Assembly: GCF_900112205.1 (NCBI RefSeq)
Contig: NZ_FOKW01000008.1
Span: 124,001-188,000 of the forward strand
Source of the DNA: Natronobacterium haloterrestre
GTDB lineage: Archaea > Halobacteriota > Halobacteria > Halobacteriales > Natrialbaceae
Length of the DNA stretch: 64,000 bases
Direction: 5' to 3'
Shown here: one piece after another, positions 42,318-51,513 of the stretch
How positions within the stretch are numbered: the first letter of the stretch is position 1
Layout of the letters: every line of letters begins with the position of its first letter
Translations under genes and position numbers: made by a program
The notes under the pieces: generated by a model
Database searches by the model: none
What the model saw: only the letters and a program-made list of their open reading frames with translations
What the model was told of the DNA's origin: nothing

Positions 42318-42489
42318 ACCGGGCGTTTCGCGGCCGGGCGTATAATTCGCGGCGGCCGCCGTGGCGTTTCACCCCGACGACTCGAGGCCCGAGGGTCCTT
42401 GGACCGACCGATGTCTCCCGATAGATTACTAATACGCATTAAACAGGATGGAAAATATTAAGCACTGGTATAGCCTAGCCGTCCGTACG

Positions 42490-43494
42490 ATGACTGAGTA
42501 CGTTTCGACCACGCCGGGGCTGTTTCCGCTCCCGGACTGGGCGAAAGACGACCTCTCGGACCTGAAAGGACACCAGAAGGGCGACCTCATCGGCGGCGAC
42601 GAAGGTGAGGAGATCACCGCAGCCTACGAGGAGGCACGCGAGGAGGTGATCGCCGCCCAGGAGGACGCGGGCCTGGACCGAGTCGTCGAAGGCCAGCTCC
42701 GGTGGGACGACATGCTCGCACACCCGCTTGCCGTCCACGACGCCGTCGACACTCAGGGGATCGTTCGGTACTACGACAACAACAACTTCTATCGCGACCC
42801 CGTCGTCCAGGGCGAACTCGACTTCTCGGGCGACGTCGCGAGCGAACTCGAGTCGGCGTCCGAACTGACCGAGGGCGACGCCCTCCAGGCCGTCCTCCCC
42901 GGCCCGTACTCGCTGGCCGACCTCGCGACCGACGAACACTACGGGGACGAGGCGGACTTCCTCGCAGCCATCGCGGACTTCCTCGCCGGCGAGGTCGAGG
43001 CGTTCCCCGCCCACGAGACGCTGTTCCTGCTCGAACCCTCGCTGATCGAGAATGCGCCCGAAGACGGCGTCGACGAGCGCGCCAGCGAGGCGATCGATAC
43101 CGTCGCGTCCGCGACCGACGCGGACGTCGTCGTCCAGCCCTACTGGGGCGCACTCGAGGAGAAGGTCTACGCCCACCTGCTCGACGCCGACATCGACGCG
43201 GTCGGCTTCGACTTCGTCGCGAACCAGGAGGAAAACGTCTACAACCTCCAGGAGTACGGCGCGACCGACGCCGTCTCGCTCGGGCTCGCCGACGGTCAGA
43301 ACACGCTGGTCGAGGACCCCGAGGCGATCCGCGACCGCGTCGACTGGGTCTACGACCAGATCCCGGTAACGGAGTTCGAGACGGTCTACCTGACGACCAA
43401 CACCGAGACGTTCTACCTGCCCTACGGCAAGTTCGAGGAGAAACTGGCCGTCCTTGCCGAGGCCGCGGACCTCGCGGAGGTGAAAGCAGCATGA
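42490..43494 (+). CDS. MetE-related protein, N-terminal-type partner
   Basis: The 334-residue protein is a MetE-like TIM-barrel related to cobalamin-independent methionine synthase (TTPGLFPLPDW at the start, YYDNNNFYRDP and LPGPYSLADLA in the body). It precedes a second MetE-like gene and overlaps it by four bases (ATGA), as is usual in haloarchaea, which carry two-gene MetE systems. Start 42490 is chosen since GAAAATATTA centred about 34 bases upstream is a TATA element that would lie at the alternative Met at 42448. It probably helps transfer a methyl group to homocysteine. Confidence 0.85.
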   Translation: MTEYVSTTPGLFPLPDWAKDDLSDLKGHQKGDLIGGDEGEEITAAYEEAREEVIAAQEDAGLDRVVEGQLRWDDMLAHPLAVHDAVDTQGIVRYYDNNNFYRDPVVQGELDFSGDVASELESASELTEGDALQAVLPGPYSLADLATDEHYGDEADFLAAIADFLAGEVEAFPAHETLFLLEPSLIENAPEDGVDERASEAIDTVASATDADVVVQPYWGALEEKVYAHLLDADIDAVGFDFVANQEENVYNLQEYGATDAVSLGLADGQNTLVEDPEAIRDRVDWVYDQIPVTEFETVYLTTNTETFYLPYGKFEEKLAVLAEAADLAEVKAA

Positions 43495-44558
43495 CTACCA
43501 AAGAGCAGTTCCGACCCGAGGACCACCCGAACGACAGCTTCCTGCTGACGACCGTCGTCGGCTCCTACCCGAAGCCCAAGTGGCTCAACCGCGCGAAGGA
43601 ACTCTACCAGGACCCCGACCACGAGTTCGACGCCGAGGACTGGCAGGAGGCCAAAGACGACGCCGCCCGCCTCATCACCGACGAGCACGAACGCGCCGGC
43701 CTGGACGTCGTCGTCGACGGCGAGATGCGGCGAACGGAGATGGTCGAGTTCTTCGCCCACCGCATCGAAGGCTACGAGTTCAACGGGCCCGTGAAGGTCT
43801 GGGGCCACAACTACTTCGACAAGCCCTCCGTCGTGAGCGAGGTCGAGTACGACGAAAACTGGCTGGTCGACGAGTACGAGTTCACCGCGGCCGCGAGCGA
43901 CCGCCCGGTCAAGGTCCCCATCACGGGGCCGTACACCCTCGCGAACTGGTCCTTCAACGAGGCCTACGAGGACGACGAGGAACTCGCCTACGACCTCGCG
44001 GACCTCGTCAACGAGGAGATCGAGAAGCTCGTCGACGCCGGCGCGCGTTACATCCAGATCGACGAACCCGCACTCGCCACGACCCCCGACGACCACGCCA
44101 TCGTCGGCGAGTGTCTCGAGCGCATCGTCGCGGACATTCCCGAAGAAGTGCGGATCGGCCTCCACGTCTGTTACGGCGACTACTCCCGCATCTACCCCGA
44201 GATCCTCGAGTTCCCCGTCGACGAGTTCGACCTGGAACTGGCAAACGGGGACTACGAGCAACTGGACGTCTTCAAGGACCCCGAGTTCACGAAGGACCTG
44301 GCGCTCGGCGTCTGTGACGCCCACGTCGCGGAAGTGGAGTCCGTCGAACAGATCGAGGAGAACATCAAGAAGGGGCTCGAGGTCGTCCCGCCGGAACAGC
44401 TCGTGGTCTCGCCGGACTGCGGCGTGAAGCTCCTCCCGCGAGAGGTGGCCTACGGCAAGATGGCGAACATGGTCGAGGCGGCCCGCAACGTCGAGGAGGA
44501 CATCGACGCCGGGAATATCGACGTCGAACGCGGCGCGCCGGCTCCCGCGGACGACTGA
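43491..44558 (+). CDS. metE: Cobalamin-independent methionine synthase, catalytic-type (MetE C-terminal-like)
   Basis: The 355-residue protein matches the catalytic half of MetE. It starts with TTVVGSYPKPKW, and has zinc ligands in GLHVCYGDY (His and Cys) and VSPDCGVKLL (Cys), plus YIQIDEPALAT. It methylates homocysteine to methionine using a folate- or pterin-type donor, still unsettled in archaea. It is translationally coupled to the upstream partner gene. Together with the metB-like gene at 33211 it covers the end of methionine synthesis. Confidence 0.92.
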   Translation: MTTKEQFRPEDHPNDSFLLTTVVGSYPKPKWLNRAKELYQDPDHEFDAEDWQEAKDDAARLITDEHERAGLDVVVDGEMRRTEMVEFFAHRIEGYEFNGPVKVWGHNYFDKPSVVSEVEYDENWLVDEYEFTAAASDRPVKVPITGPYTLANWSFNEAYEDDEELAYDLADLVNEEIEKLVDAGARYIQIDEPALATTPDDHAIVGECLERIVADIPEEVRIGLHVCYGDYSRIYPEILEFPVDEFDLELANGDYEQLDVFKDPEFTKDLALGVCDAHVAEVESVEQIEENIKKGLEVVPPEQLVVSPDCGVKLLPREVAYGKMANMVEAARNVEEDIDAGNIDVERGAPAPADD

Positions 44559-44751
44559 CGAGCGACGCTGAGCCGATCGCCCCGTCCCGGTTCGCTTTCT
44601 ACGCGGCCCGTCTTTCCGCTTTCTCCCACTGACAGTAGAAAGAGTGACAGTTGCTCTCCATGCCGAATGTCCACACGAGCCGACGACACGACCGTTACTA
44701 GGTAACCCTATTGTCCAAAAGAATACATAATCGACCGGGCCCAACGAACGG

Positions 44752-45372
44752 ATGATGCAAGAGCCCGTATCGAAACGACGCGATCTCCGCGAAGACGTCG
44801 CCGAGCACCGTGACCCCGAACACGACGTCGATCCGCTGTTCGTCAACCGGTGGTCCCCGCGCGCGATGAGCGGGGAACCGCTGCCCGAAGACGAGTACAT
44901 GCCGCTGTTCGAGGCCGCCCGCTGGGCACCCTCCGCGTTCAACAACCAGCACTGGCGGTTCCTCGTCGCCGACCGCGAGGACGAGGAGTGGGAGACCTTC
45001 GTCGGTCTCCTGAACGAAATGAACGAGGCGTGGGCGAGCGACGCCGCGGCCCTCGCCGTCATCGCCTCGAAGACGACGTTCGACCACAACGACGACCCGG
45101 CCCCAACCCACGCGTTCGACACCGGCGCGGCCTGGCAGAACCTCGCTCTCGAGGGCGCGCGCCGCGGCCTCGCCGTCCACGCAATGGCCGGCTTCGACTA
45201 CGAGCGCGCGGCCGACGAACTGAACGTCCCCGAGGAGTTCGAGGTCCAGGCGATGGTCGCGATCGGCGAGCGCGCTCCGCCGGAGACGCTGCCCGACGAC
45301 CTGCAGGAGCGAGAGCAGCCGAGCGACCGCAAGCCGCTCGAGGATCTCGTCCACCGCGGCGGCTTCGCGTGA
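44752..45372 (+). CDS. Nitroreductase-family FMN oxidoreductase
   Basis: The 206-residue protein has the nitroreductase FMN-binding pattern: RWSPRAMSGEPLPEDEY near residue 33, APSAFNNQHWRF near residue 60, and a C-terminal MVAIGERAP segment. Such proteins are homodimers that reduce nitro compounds, quinones or flavin. The first of two adjacent ATGs is taken because GAATACATAA centred 26 bases upstream is a good TATA element. No operon partner is seen. Confidence 0.87.
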   Translation: MMQEPVSKRRDLREDVAEHRDPEHDVDPLFVNRWSPRAMSGEPLPEDEYMPLFEAARWAPSAFNNQHWRFLVADREDEEWETFVGLLNEMNEAWASDAAALAVIASKTTFDHNDDPAPTHAFDTGAAWQNLALEGARRGLAVHAMAGFDYERAADELNVPEEFEVQAMVAIGERAPPETLPDDLQEREQPSDRKPLEDLVHRGGFA

Positions 45373-45443
45373 TCGTTTCGGACGCAGAGTACCCGTCGAT
45401 CTCGCCGTAGTCTCTCGCCCACGAATAGAGAACGGCGGAACCG

Positions 45444-45749
45444 GAGATCGTCTTCGTCGTCCGCGGCGGTTCCGGCGCGGTCGCCACCACCTTCGACGGG
45501 GCAACCAGTCACGCCGGCTACGATCTCGACGCCGTCGACACGATCGGCGCGGGGGACGCGTTCGCGGCCGTGGACGATCACGGGGCTGCGCGAAGGACGG
45601 CGGTAGACGAAACGCCCGGGTTCGCCAACGCGGTTGGAGCAGCCGCCACGACGGTCGCGCGATGGAAGCGCTTCCGGACCGCGTGTGCGCCGCGTCGTTC
45701 GTGGGAGGTGACGGACCGTATCGCTGGAACCATCTCGGCGATTCGATAG
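45444..45749 (+). pseudogene. C-terminal remnant of a PfkB-type sugar kinase
   Basis: An open stretch without start encodes IVFVVRGGSGAVATTFDG, then SHAGYDLDAVDTIGAGDAFA and FANAVGAAATTVA, before a TAG. It aligns with the C-terminal third of the PfkB kinase encoded at 52917-53888, including the GAGDAF catalytic motif, but the segment after GAGDAFA is scrambled and the N-terminal two thirds are missing. It is a decayed gene fragment directly beside an IS element, which may have caused or followed the loss. Confidence 0.75.
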
Positions 45750-45805
45750 CTGTCCGGTCGAGACCACCGGTAGTCCCTGTTTTCGATAGGTGACTTCTCC
45801 CACGA

Positions 45806-46978
45806 CTAAAGTCGTGGGCTTCCCTCACGGAGGGTTAGGCCCACGTCGTCTGGGGAGTTCGCAGGTTCCATCTCGCCATTGGTTCCTTCGAGTACGACCT
45901 GCGTTTCGGGCTGAGCCACAACAGCCCCCACCGTCGATAGCGGACTCTGAATGTTCTTACCGACGGCTCGTTTGCCGATGTTCGTCGCGCCATTCTTGTC
46001 GCCGTTGTCGTCCAGTCCACAGTCGTGGCATTCAACACGCCCCTGTACTTCCCGCGATGTGTTCTGTGACCCACACCGCCAACACGTCACGGACGTGTCG
46101 TACTCCTTGACCGGAACGCACTCTCGTCCGTCGAGGTGGGCTTTGTACGTGAGGATGTTCGCCATCTTCGCATACGGCATCTTGTGGGTCTTGTCATTCA
46201 CGTACCGTCCCTTGTCGTTGTCGAAGCGCAACCCGGTCATATCACCGAACACGATGACGGCGTTGCGTTCGCGGGCGCGAGCGACGAGTTCGTTCGCCAC
46301 TTGGTGCAGTTCGTGTTCGACCGTTCGGGATTCCTTGTCACCGAGGCGTTCGATGACCTGCGCTCCCGAGCGAACCTTCGCCTTCCCGATGCTCTTGCGG
46401 AGTTGCTTGTAGTGTTCACGGACGCGACGGACTTCCGCGCCGTGGAACTGCGTGTCGCGGTCAGAGAGGAACGTGCTGACGGCTATCCACTTCGCACCCA
46501 TGTCAACAGCAAGAACATCGTCGTACTCGTCTGAGACGGCCACAGACCGCTTGCAGACGAGATGGATATACCACTCACCGTCCCGGTGGACGAGTTCCGA
46601 GTCGCGGATGTACTCGTCGGTGAGCAGGTGCGTATCCTTCTCGGGGACGCGGACGGGAACCCAGATGCTATCTCCGCGTTCTTTCTCGGGGTTGTAGACG
46701 GGGAGTTTGAACCACCACGACGAGAGAACCGTGTCCTCGTCGTGTTCGATGGTGATGCAGTCGTTGCGGAGGACGACAGGCTGTTCGGTGTCCTCTCGCG
46801 GGTTCTTGTTCGACCGGACTTTGTCCGCCTGTTGCTTGGTGGCGGAGTAGAGGTTCGCGTCGTCGTCACCGTGAACGGCGTCTTGGAACGCGGAGTATTC
46901 GCGTTCGACGAATCGGGTTTTCCGCTCGGTGAGTGAGTGGAGTTTGACCCGTACCGTGGTGGTGACTTCTCGGCGCAT
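45806..46978 (-). CDS. tnpB: TnpB, RNA-guided endonuclease-family protein of IS605
   Basis: The 390-residue protein has the RuvC-I Asp in VLAVDMGAKWIAVS, a zinc finger with CWRCG and CHDCG, and a final RuvC-III segment GDKNGATNIGKRA. At the RuvC-II position the usual Glu of the E-D-L motif appears as Gly (VIVFGDMTG), so activity is uncertain unless Asp substitutes. TnpB proteins cut DNA guided by an RNA made from the element right end, promoting its retention. Its stop codon lies in the 45799 hairpin. It begins two bases after tnpA. Confidence 0.87.
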   Translation of the reverse strand: MRREVTTTVRVKLHSLTERKTRFVEREYSAFQDAVHGDDDANLYSATKQQADKVRSNKNPREDTEQPVVLRNDCITIEHDEDTVLSSWWFKLPVYNPEKERGDSIWVPVRVPEKDTHLLTDEYIRDSELVHRDGEWYIHLVCKRSVAVSDEYDDVLAVDMGAKWIAVSTFLSDRDTQFHGAEVRRVREHYKQLRKSIGKAKVRSGAQVIERLGDKESRTVEHELHQVANELVARARERNAVIVFGDMTGLRFDNDKGRYVNDKTHKMPYAKMANILTYKAHLDGRECVPVKEYDTSVTCWRCGSQNTSREVQGRVECHDCGLDDNGDKNGATNIGKRAVGKNIQSPLSTVGAVVAQPETQVVLEGTNGEMEPANSPDDVGLTLREGSPRL

Positions 46979-46980
46979 CG

Positions 46981-47370
46981 TTATCGTCCAGTCTGTGCTT
47001 CGATGTACTCCTCGATGGTCTGACTCGACACCTCGCCTGCTGAGGAGACGAAGTACGAGCGCGTCCATAGCGAGGGGAGGCCGAAGTCGAACTCGTCACG
47101 GAGGTTCCGCGAGGTGTAGCCCTTGACCTGTTGGATGATTTTGTTCGGGGCGAGTTTCGGGTCGCCCGTGATGAAAAGGTGTACGTGGTCGGGCTGGATT
47201 GCCAGTCGGAGGATGTCGAGGTTGAGTTCGTCGGCTTTCTCCTCGATGAGTTGTTCGAGGCGGTCGGCAACCTCGTCAGTGAGTACCGGCTTGCGGTACT
47301 TCGGGCACCACACGAAGTGGTAGTGGAGGTTCTGTACCGACGTTCGCTCTCGACTGTACCCGCGTGGCAT
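46981..47370 (-). CDS. tnpA: IS200/IS605 transposase TnpA (Y1 HUH type)
   Basis: The 129-residue protein is of normal length and has the N-terminal HYHFVWCPKYRKPVL, the HUH metal motif PDHVHLFI near residue 65, and the catalytic Tyr in QTIEEYIEAQ near the C terminus. It cuts and rejoins single-stranded DNA at the hairpin ends. It appears intact, so the element may still be mobile. MPRGYSRERT at 47370 is taken as start. Confidence 0.9.
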   Translation of the reverse strand: MPRGYSRERTSVQNLHYHFVWCPKYRKPVLTDEVADRLEQLIEEKADELNLDILRLAIQPDHVHLFITGDPKLAPNKIIQQVKGYTSRNLRDEFDFGLPSLWTRSYFVSSAGEVSSQTIEEYIEAQTGR

Positions 47371-47487
47371 ACGATTAGATAGACGCCAATCTATATTAGG
47401 TGCTACCACTACATCAACTCTCGGTCGGCTATCGAGGATGGTTTGTGTCGTGTGTGGTCGGATTCATCCCACGACTGAAGTCGTGGG

Positions 47488-47674
47488 CTTTCTCCTCGAT
47501 TTTGTGTAAAGAGATGAGACAACCGTCACCGACGAGTATTATCCTCGTTGTTTAATATGTATATTACGAAGTAAATAGCATGCATTTTTCATTCTTGGCC
47601 ATATCTGAACACGTGTCGAAGGAAGTATTCAACTATGAGGAAATATTATGGTGTTGGGTCATACGTACTAATGT
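47488..47674 (+). promoter_or_regulatory. AT-rich spacer and promoter of the BMP-type transporter operon
   Basis: This AT-rich stretch separates the IS element from the next operon. AAATATTATG at 47641-47650 is a TATA element about 29 bases before the ATG at 47675. I see no gene in it. Confidence 0.55.
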
Positions 47675-48772
47675 ATGGCACGGAAGGGAACTGGTGTGAA
47701 CAGGGGGAAACGCTTCGAGATGGACCGTCGGACGATACTCGCAACGGGTGCTGCAGCGGTCTCCAGTGTTTCGATAGCTGGGTGTCTCGGTGAGGACGAA
47801 GGGAGTGCGGGGACGGAGGTCGCGATCATCTCCAGTCCTGCCGGCTTCGACGACAACGCGTTCAACGATAATGCAGTTGAGGGTCTCGAAGCTGCCGCAA
47901 ATGACTTCGATCTCGAGTACACGACGATCGAAGAAACCGAGGAAGCGCAGTACGAGTCGACCCAGGCCGACACCGCCGAGAGCGGATACGACCTCATCAT
48001 CTGTGTCGGTGACAACCACACGGATGCGATGGAGACGAACGCCGCGGAGTATCCGGACCAGAACTGGATGCTCATCAACAACATGATCGACGGGGCGGAC
48101 AACGTCTCCGGGTGGATCGAAATGAACAACGAGATGTCGTTCCTCGCCGGGGTCGTGGCCGGCGTGATGACCGACGAGGAGTTCGCACACGAGGACAGCG
48201 AAACGGACCCGGACGAGTCGATCGTCGGTTTCGTCGGCGGCGAAGACATCCCGTTGATCAACGCCTTCGAACAGTCGTACATCGAGGGCGTCGAGTGGGT
48301 AAACGACGACGCGGAAGTACTGACCGGCTACGCCGGTAGCTTCTCCGACACCGGCGCAGCAAACGACGTTGCCGAGTCCCAGATAGACGACGGTGCCGAC
48401 ATCGTCTGGCACGCCGCATCGGCTGCCGGCGCAGGGGCGTTCTCGGCGGCACAGGACAACGACCGCTTCGCGCTCGGTGTCGACGTCGATCAGTCGGTCA
48501 CCGAGGACCAGTACCAGGACGTCATCCTCGGTTCGGCCGTCAAGGCGCTCGACGAAGCGACCTACCAGGTCAGCGAGGCGGTAGTGAACGACGACTTCGA
48601 GAGCGTCGTCGGCGAACAGAACCTCAGTATCGAACAGGGAGGCATCGATTTCGTGGTCGGCCAGTCGTTCGAGGGCGAGTTGCCGGCAGCGGTCGGGGAG
48701 AACCTCGAGGAGGCAAAGGGGGCCTTCGAGAACGACGAGATCGAACTCACCTGCGGTCCGACCAGCTGTTAA
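47675..48772 (+). CDS. BMP-family ABC substrate-binding lipoprotein (nucleoside type)
   Basis: The 365-residue protein has a Tat lipoprotein signal (DRRTILATGAAAV and lipobox SIAGC) and a BMP/PnrA-like periplasmic-binding fold with AGFDDNAFNDNAVEGLEA and GFVGGEDIPLINAFEQSYIEG. Bacterial relatives bind purine nucleosides. A TATA box 29 bases upstream favours the ATG at 47675, giving a longer n-region; MDRRTIL at 47720 is the alternative. ATPase and permease genes follow directly, forming one import operon. Confidence 0.9.
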   Translation: MARKGTGVNRGKRFEMDRRTILATGAAAVSSVSIAGCLGEDEGSAGTEVAIISSPAGFDDNAFNDNAVEGLEAAANDFDLEYTTIEETEEAQYESTQADTAESGYDLIICVGDNHTDAMETNAAEYPDQNWMLINNMIDGADNVSGWIEMNNEMSFLAGVVAGVMTDEEFAHEDSETDPDESIVGFVGGEDIPLINAFEQSYIEGVEWVNDDAEVLTGYAGSFSDTGAANDVAESQIDDGADIVWHAASAAGAGAFSAAQDNDRFALGVDVDQSVTEDQYQDVILGSAVKALDEATYQVSEAVVNDDFESVVGEQNLSIEQGGIDFVVGQSFEGELPAAVGENLEEAKGAFENDEIELTCGPTSC

Positions 48773-48811
48773 CGACCGCAGTTTTCTATGCAGATCGCAG
48801 CTTCATGATCA

Positions 48812-50383
48812 ATGACCGGAAGTAATACACCGCCGGCCGTTCGGCTCGAGGGAATCACCAAACGATTCGGGGACGTGGTTGCGAACGACGACGTCGACTT
48901 TACGCTCGAACGGGGGACGATCCACGCGCTACTCGGCGAGAACGGATCGGGAAAAACCACCCTGATGAGCGTCCTCTACGGTCTCTACGATCAGGACGCC
49001 GGAAGGATTCGTGTCGAGGGCGAGCCACGGACGTTCGAGTCCCCTCGCGATGCGATGGGGGCCGGGATCGGCATGATCCACCAGCACTTCAAGCTGGTGG
49101 AGCCGATGACCGTGCTCCAGAACATCGTTTTAGGGCACGAACCGACCGAAAACGGGATGGTCGACGAGTCCGACGCCAGAGCGGATATCGAGGAGATCTG
49201 TTCCCGATACGGGTTCGACGTCGACCAGTACCTGGATACGCCGGTGGAGGAACTCGACCTCAGTGCACAACAACGCGTCGAGATCGTCAAGAGCCTGTAT
49301 CGCGGGGCGGAGGTACTGATACTCGACGAACCGACGGCGGTCCTCACTCCGCAGGAGGTCGAGAGCCTGATGGACGTAATGAACGACCTCCGCGCCGACG
49401 GTCGCTCGTTGATCTTCATCTCCCACAAACTCGACGAGGCGCTGACGATCGCCGACGAGATCACCGTACTCCGGGACGGGAAAGCCATCGGTACCGTCCG
49501 CGCCGACGAGACCTCGGAACAGGACCTCGCGAGGATGATGGTCGGACGCGAAGTGTTGTTCGATCGACTCTCGCGGGAAACGACGCCGGGCGATCCCGTC
49601 CTCGAGGTCGAAGGATTGCGAATGCGGGGCGATCGGGGTCGCGAACGGGTTTCCGGCGTCGATCTGACGGTCCGCGAGGGCGAGATCCTCGGCATTGCCG
49701 GCGTGCAAGGAAACGGCCAGGGTGAACTCGTGGAGGGGATCACCGGCCTCCGTTCCGTCGCGGAGGGGACGATCCGTCTCCACGGGGACGACATCACCGA
49801 TACGAGTCGGCGACAGCGGATCGAGGACGGGATCGCGTACGTTCCGGAGGATCGACAGCGGGACGGTCTCGTCCAGGAGTACAGCCTCGTTCGGAACGCA
49901 CTTCTCGGGAACCAGACCATCGAACCGTATGCCAACGGCGGCATCCTCGACTGGGATGCAGTAGCGGCCCACGCGGCCGAGATCGTCGACGAGTTCGACG
50001 TCCAGCCCGCCGACCCCGAAGTCGACGCGAAATCCCTCTCCGGCGGTAACCAACAGAAGTTCATCGTCGGGCGGGAGATCGGTCACGACCCAGACGTGAT
50101 GATCGCGTCCCATCCGACCCGGGGCGTCGACGTCGGCTCGATCGAATTCATTCACAATCGACTGATCGAACTCCGTGACGAGGGACTGGCGATCGCCGTC
50201 GTCTCGTCGAAACTCGAGGAGATTCGGAAACTCGCCGACCGAATCGCGGTCATGTACGAGGGCGAGTTCATCGACATCGTCGATCCGGAAGCGGTCGACG
50301 AGGAGGACCTCGGCCTGTTGATGGCGGGCCACTCGCTAGAGGAGAGTGACGCAAGCGAAACCGACCGGGGGGTTCAGGCGTGA
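48812..50383 (+). CDS. Nucleoside-type ABC transporter ATPase with two nucleotide-binding domains
   Basis: The 523-residue protein has two fused ATPase halves. The first has Walker A GENGSGKTT near residue 38 and Walker B VLILDEPTAVLTP. The second is degenerate at Walker A (GVQGNGQGELVEG) but has a signature SLSGGNQQKFIVGREI. This layout matches YufO/RbsA-like ATPases of BMP-linked nucleoside importers. It overlaps the next permease gene by four bases. Confidence 0.92.
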   Translation: MTGSNTPPAVRLEGITKRFGDVVANDDVDFTLERGTIHALLGENGSGKTTLMSVLYGLYDQDAGRIRVEGEPRTFESPRDAMGAGIGMIHQHFKLVEPMTVLQNIVLGHEPTENGMVDESDARADIEEICSRYGFDVDQYLDTPVEELDLSAQQRVEIVKSLYRGAEVLILDEPTAVLTPQEVESLMDVMNDLRADGRSLIFISHKLDEALTIADEITVLRDGKAIGTVRADETSEQDLARMMVGREVLFDRLSRETTPGDPVLEVEGLRMRGDRGRERVSGVDLTVREGEILGIAGVQGNGQGELVEGITGLRSVAEGTIRLHGDDITDTSRRQRIEDGIAYVPEDRQRDGLVQEYSLVRNALLGNQTIEPYANGGILDWDAVAAHAAEIVDEFDVQPADPEVDAKSLSGGNQQKFIVGREIGHDPDVMIASHPTRGVDVGSIEFIHNRLIELRDEGLAIAVVSSKLEEIRKLADRIAVMYEGEFIDIVDPEAVDEEDLGLLMAGHSLEESDASETDRGVQA

Positions 50384-51513
50384 CCGACGACCGCGAAGGT
50401 CGGGTCCGGGCGATGGTCGACCGTGCCGCTTCCCGTATGCTCGACGCGACGGTCCTCGAGCGGATCGGGATCGCGATCGCGTCGACGCTCCTGGCGTTGC
50501 TCATCGGCCTGGGGATCGTCGCGGCGGCGGGACACAACCCGTTCCGCTTTGCCTACCAGTTGATCGTCGGCTCCTTCGGGAGCGAACGGGCAGTAGCGCG
50601 TACGTTGCGTTACTCGGTGCTTTTCGTCCTCGCCGGCGTCGCCGTGGCCGTCGCGTTCCGGGCGGGCGTGTTCAACATCGGCGTCCAGGGCCAGTTCGTC
50701 GTCGGCGGGTTCGCAACGGTCGTCACGATCGTCCGGGTCGCACCGCACTTGCCGAACGGAACCGGCAGCGGGATCGTTCTGATGCTGATCGGAACGATCG
50801 CGGCCATCGTCGCCGGGGGACTGTACGCCGCGCTACCCGGTGTGTTGAAGGCGTACAGCGGCGCGAACGAGATCATTACGACGATCATGTTGAACTTCAT
50901 CGCGATCGGTGCCGTCGGCTGGCTCGTCGCCGGACGATTCGGCGACCCCGAGGCGACTGCAACCCGGACCGAGCGCCTGCCGGAGCACGTCGAACTCCCG
51001 TCGGTCGTGTTCGACGATCCGAACCTCTCGATCGTCGGTATCCTCCTTACCGTCGCCGTCGTAGTGCTCGTTGCCGCGGTTATGGCACGGACCAGTTTCG
51101 GGTACGACATGGTGACGAGCGGCTATCAGGAGACCGCGGCGACGTACTCGGGGGTCGACGCCAGGCGGATGATCGTCTCGACGATGACGCTCTCCGGGAT
51201 GGTCGCCGGGCTCGGCGGTGCAGTGTTTGCGATCATGATACAGGGATATTTCACCGATCCGTCCGGAATCGGGAACTACGGATTCGACGCCATCGCCGTC
51301 AGCCTACTCGCCGCGAACAACCCCGTCGGCGTCGTCCCGGCGGGACTGCTGTTCGGCGGGCTCGAGTCCGCGGGATCGCACATCCAGATCAACAGCGACG
51401 TTCCCGTCCAACTGATCGACGGGATCGTCGGGCTCGTGGTCCTGTTCGTCGCCGTTCCGGAACTGTTCCGGATCGTGGCTCGACGAACGGGGCTCGGAGG
51501 TGACGACGAATGA
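50380..51513 (+). CDS. Nucleoside-type ABC transporter permease 1
   Basis: The 377-residue permease belongs to the BPD_transp_2 family, with about nine or ten hydrophobic segments. Family landmarks are RAGVFNIGVQGQFVVGGF and GANEIITTIMLNFIAIG. The extra N-terminal span and large outer loop (residues 185-210) are typical of the YufP partner. It is coupled to the ATPase and to the second permease by four-base overlaps on both sides. Confidence 0.9.
   Translation: MTDDREGRVRAMVDRAASRMLDATVLERIGIAIASTLLALLIGLGIVAAAGHNPFRFAYQLIVGSFGSERAVARTLRYSVLFVLAGVAVAVAFRAGVFNIGVQGQFVVGGFATVVTIVRVAPHLPNGTGSGIVLMLIGTIAAIVAGGLYAALPGVLKAYSGANEIITTIMLNFIAIGAVGWLVAGRFGDPEATATRTERLPEHVELPSVVFDDPNLSIVGILLTVAVVVLVAAVMARTSFGYDMVTSGYQETAATYSGVDARRMIVSTMTLSGMVAGLGGAVFAIMIQGYFTDPSGIGNYGFDAIAVSLLAANNPVGVVPAGLLFGGLESAGSHIQINSDVPVQLIDGIVGLVVLFVAVPELFRIVARRTGLGGDDE

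Larger units (their letters stand above)
45799..47487 (-). mobile_element. IS200/IS605-type insertion sequence with tnpA and tnpB
   Basis: The element carries a Y1/HUH transposase and a TnpB gene in one direction. A 20-base imperfect-loop hairpin marks each side: CCCACGACT-AA-AGTCGTGGG at 45799-45818 and CCCACGACT-GA-AGTCGTGGG at 47468-47487. True ends of this family lie a few bases outside the hairpins, so the limits are approximate. No terminal inverted repeats in the classical sense are expected. Confidence 0.8.
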
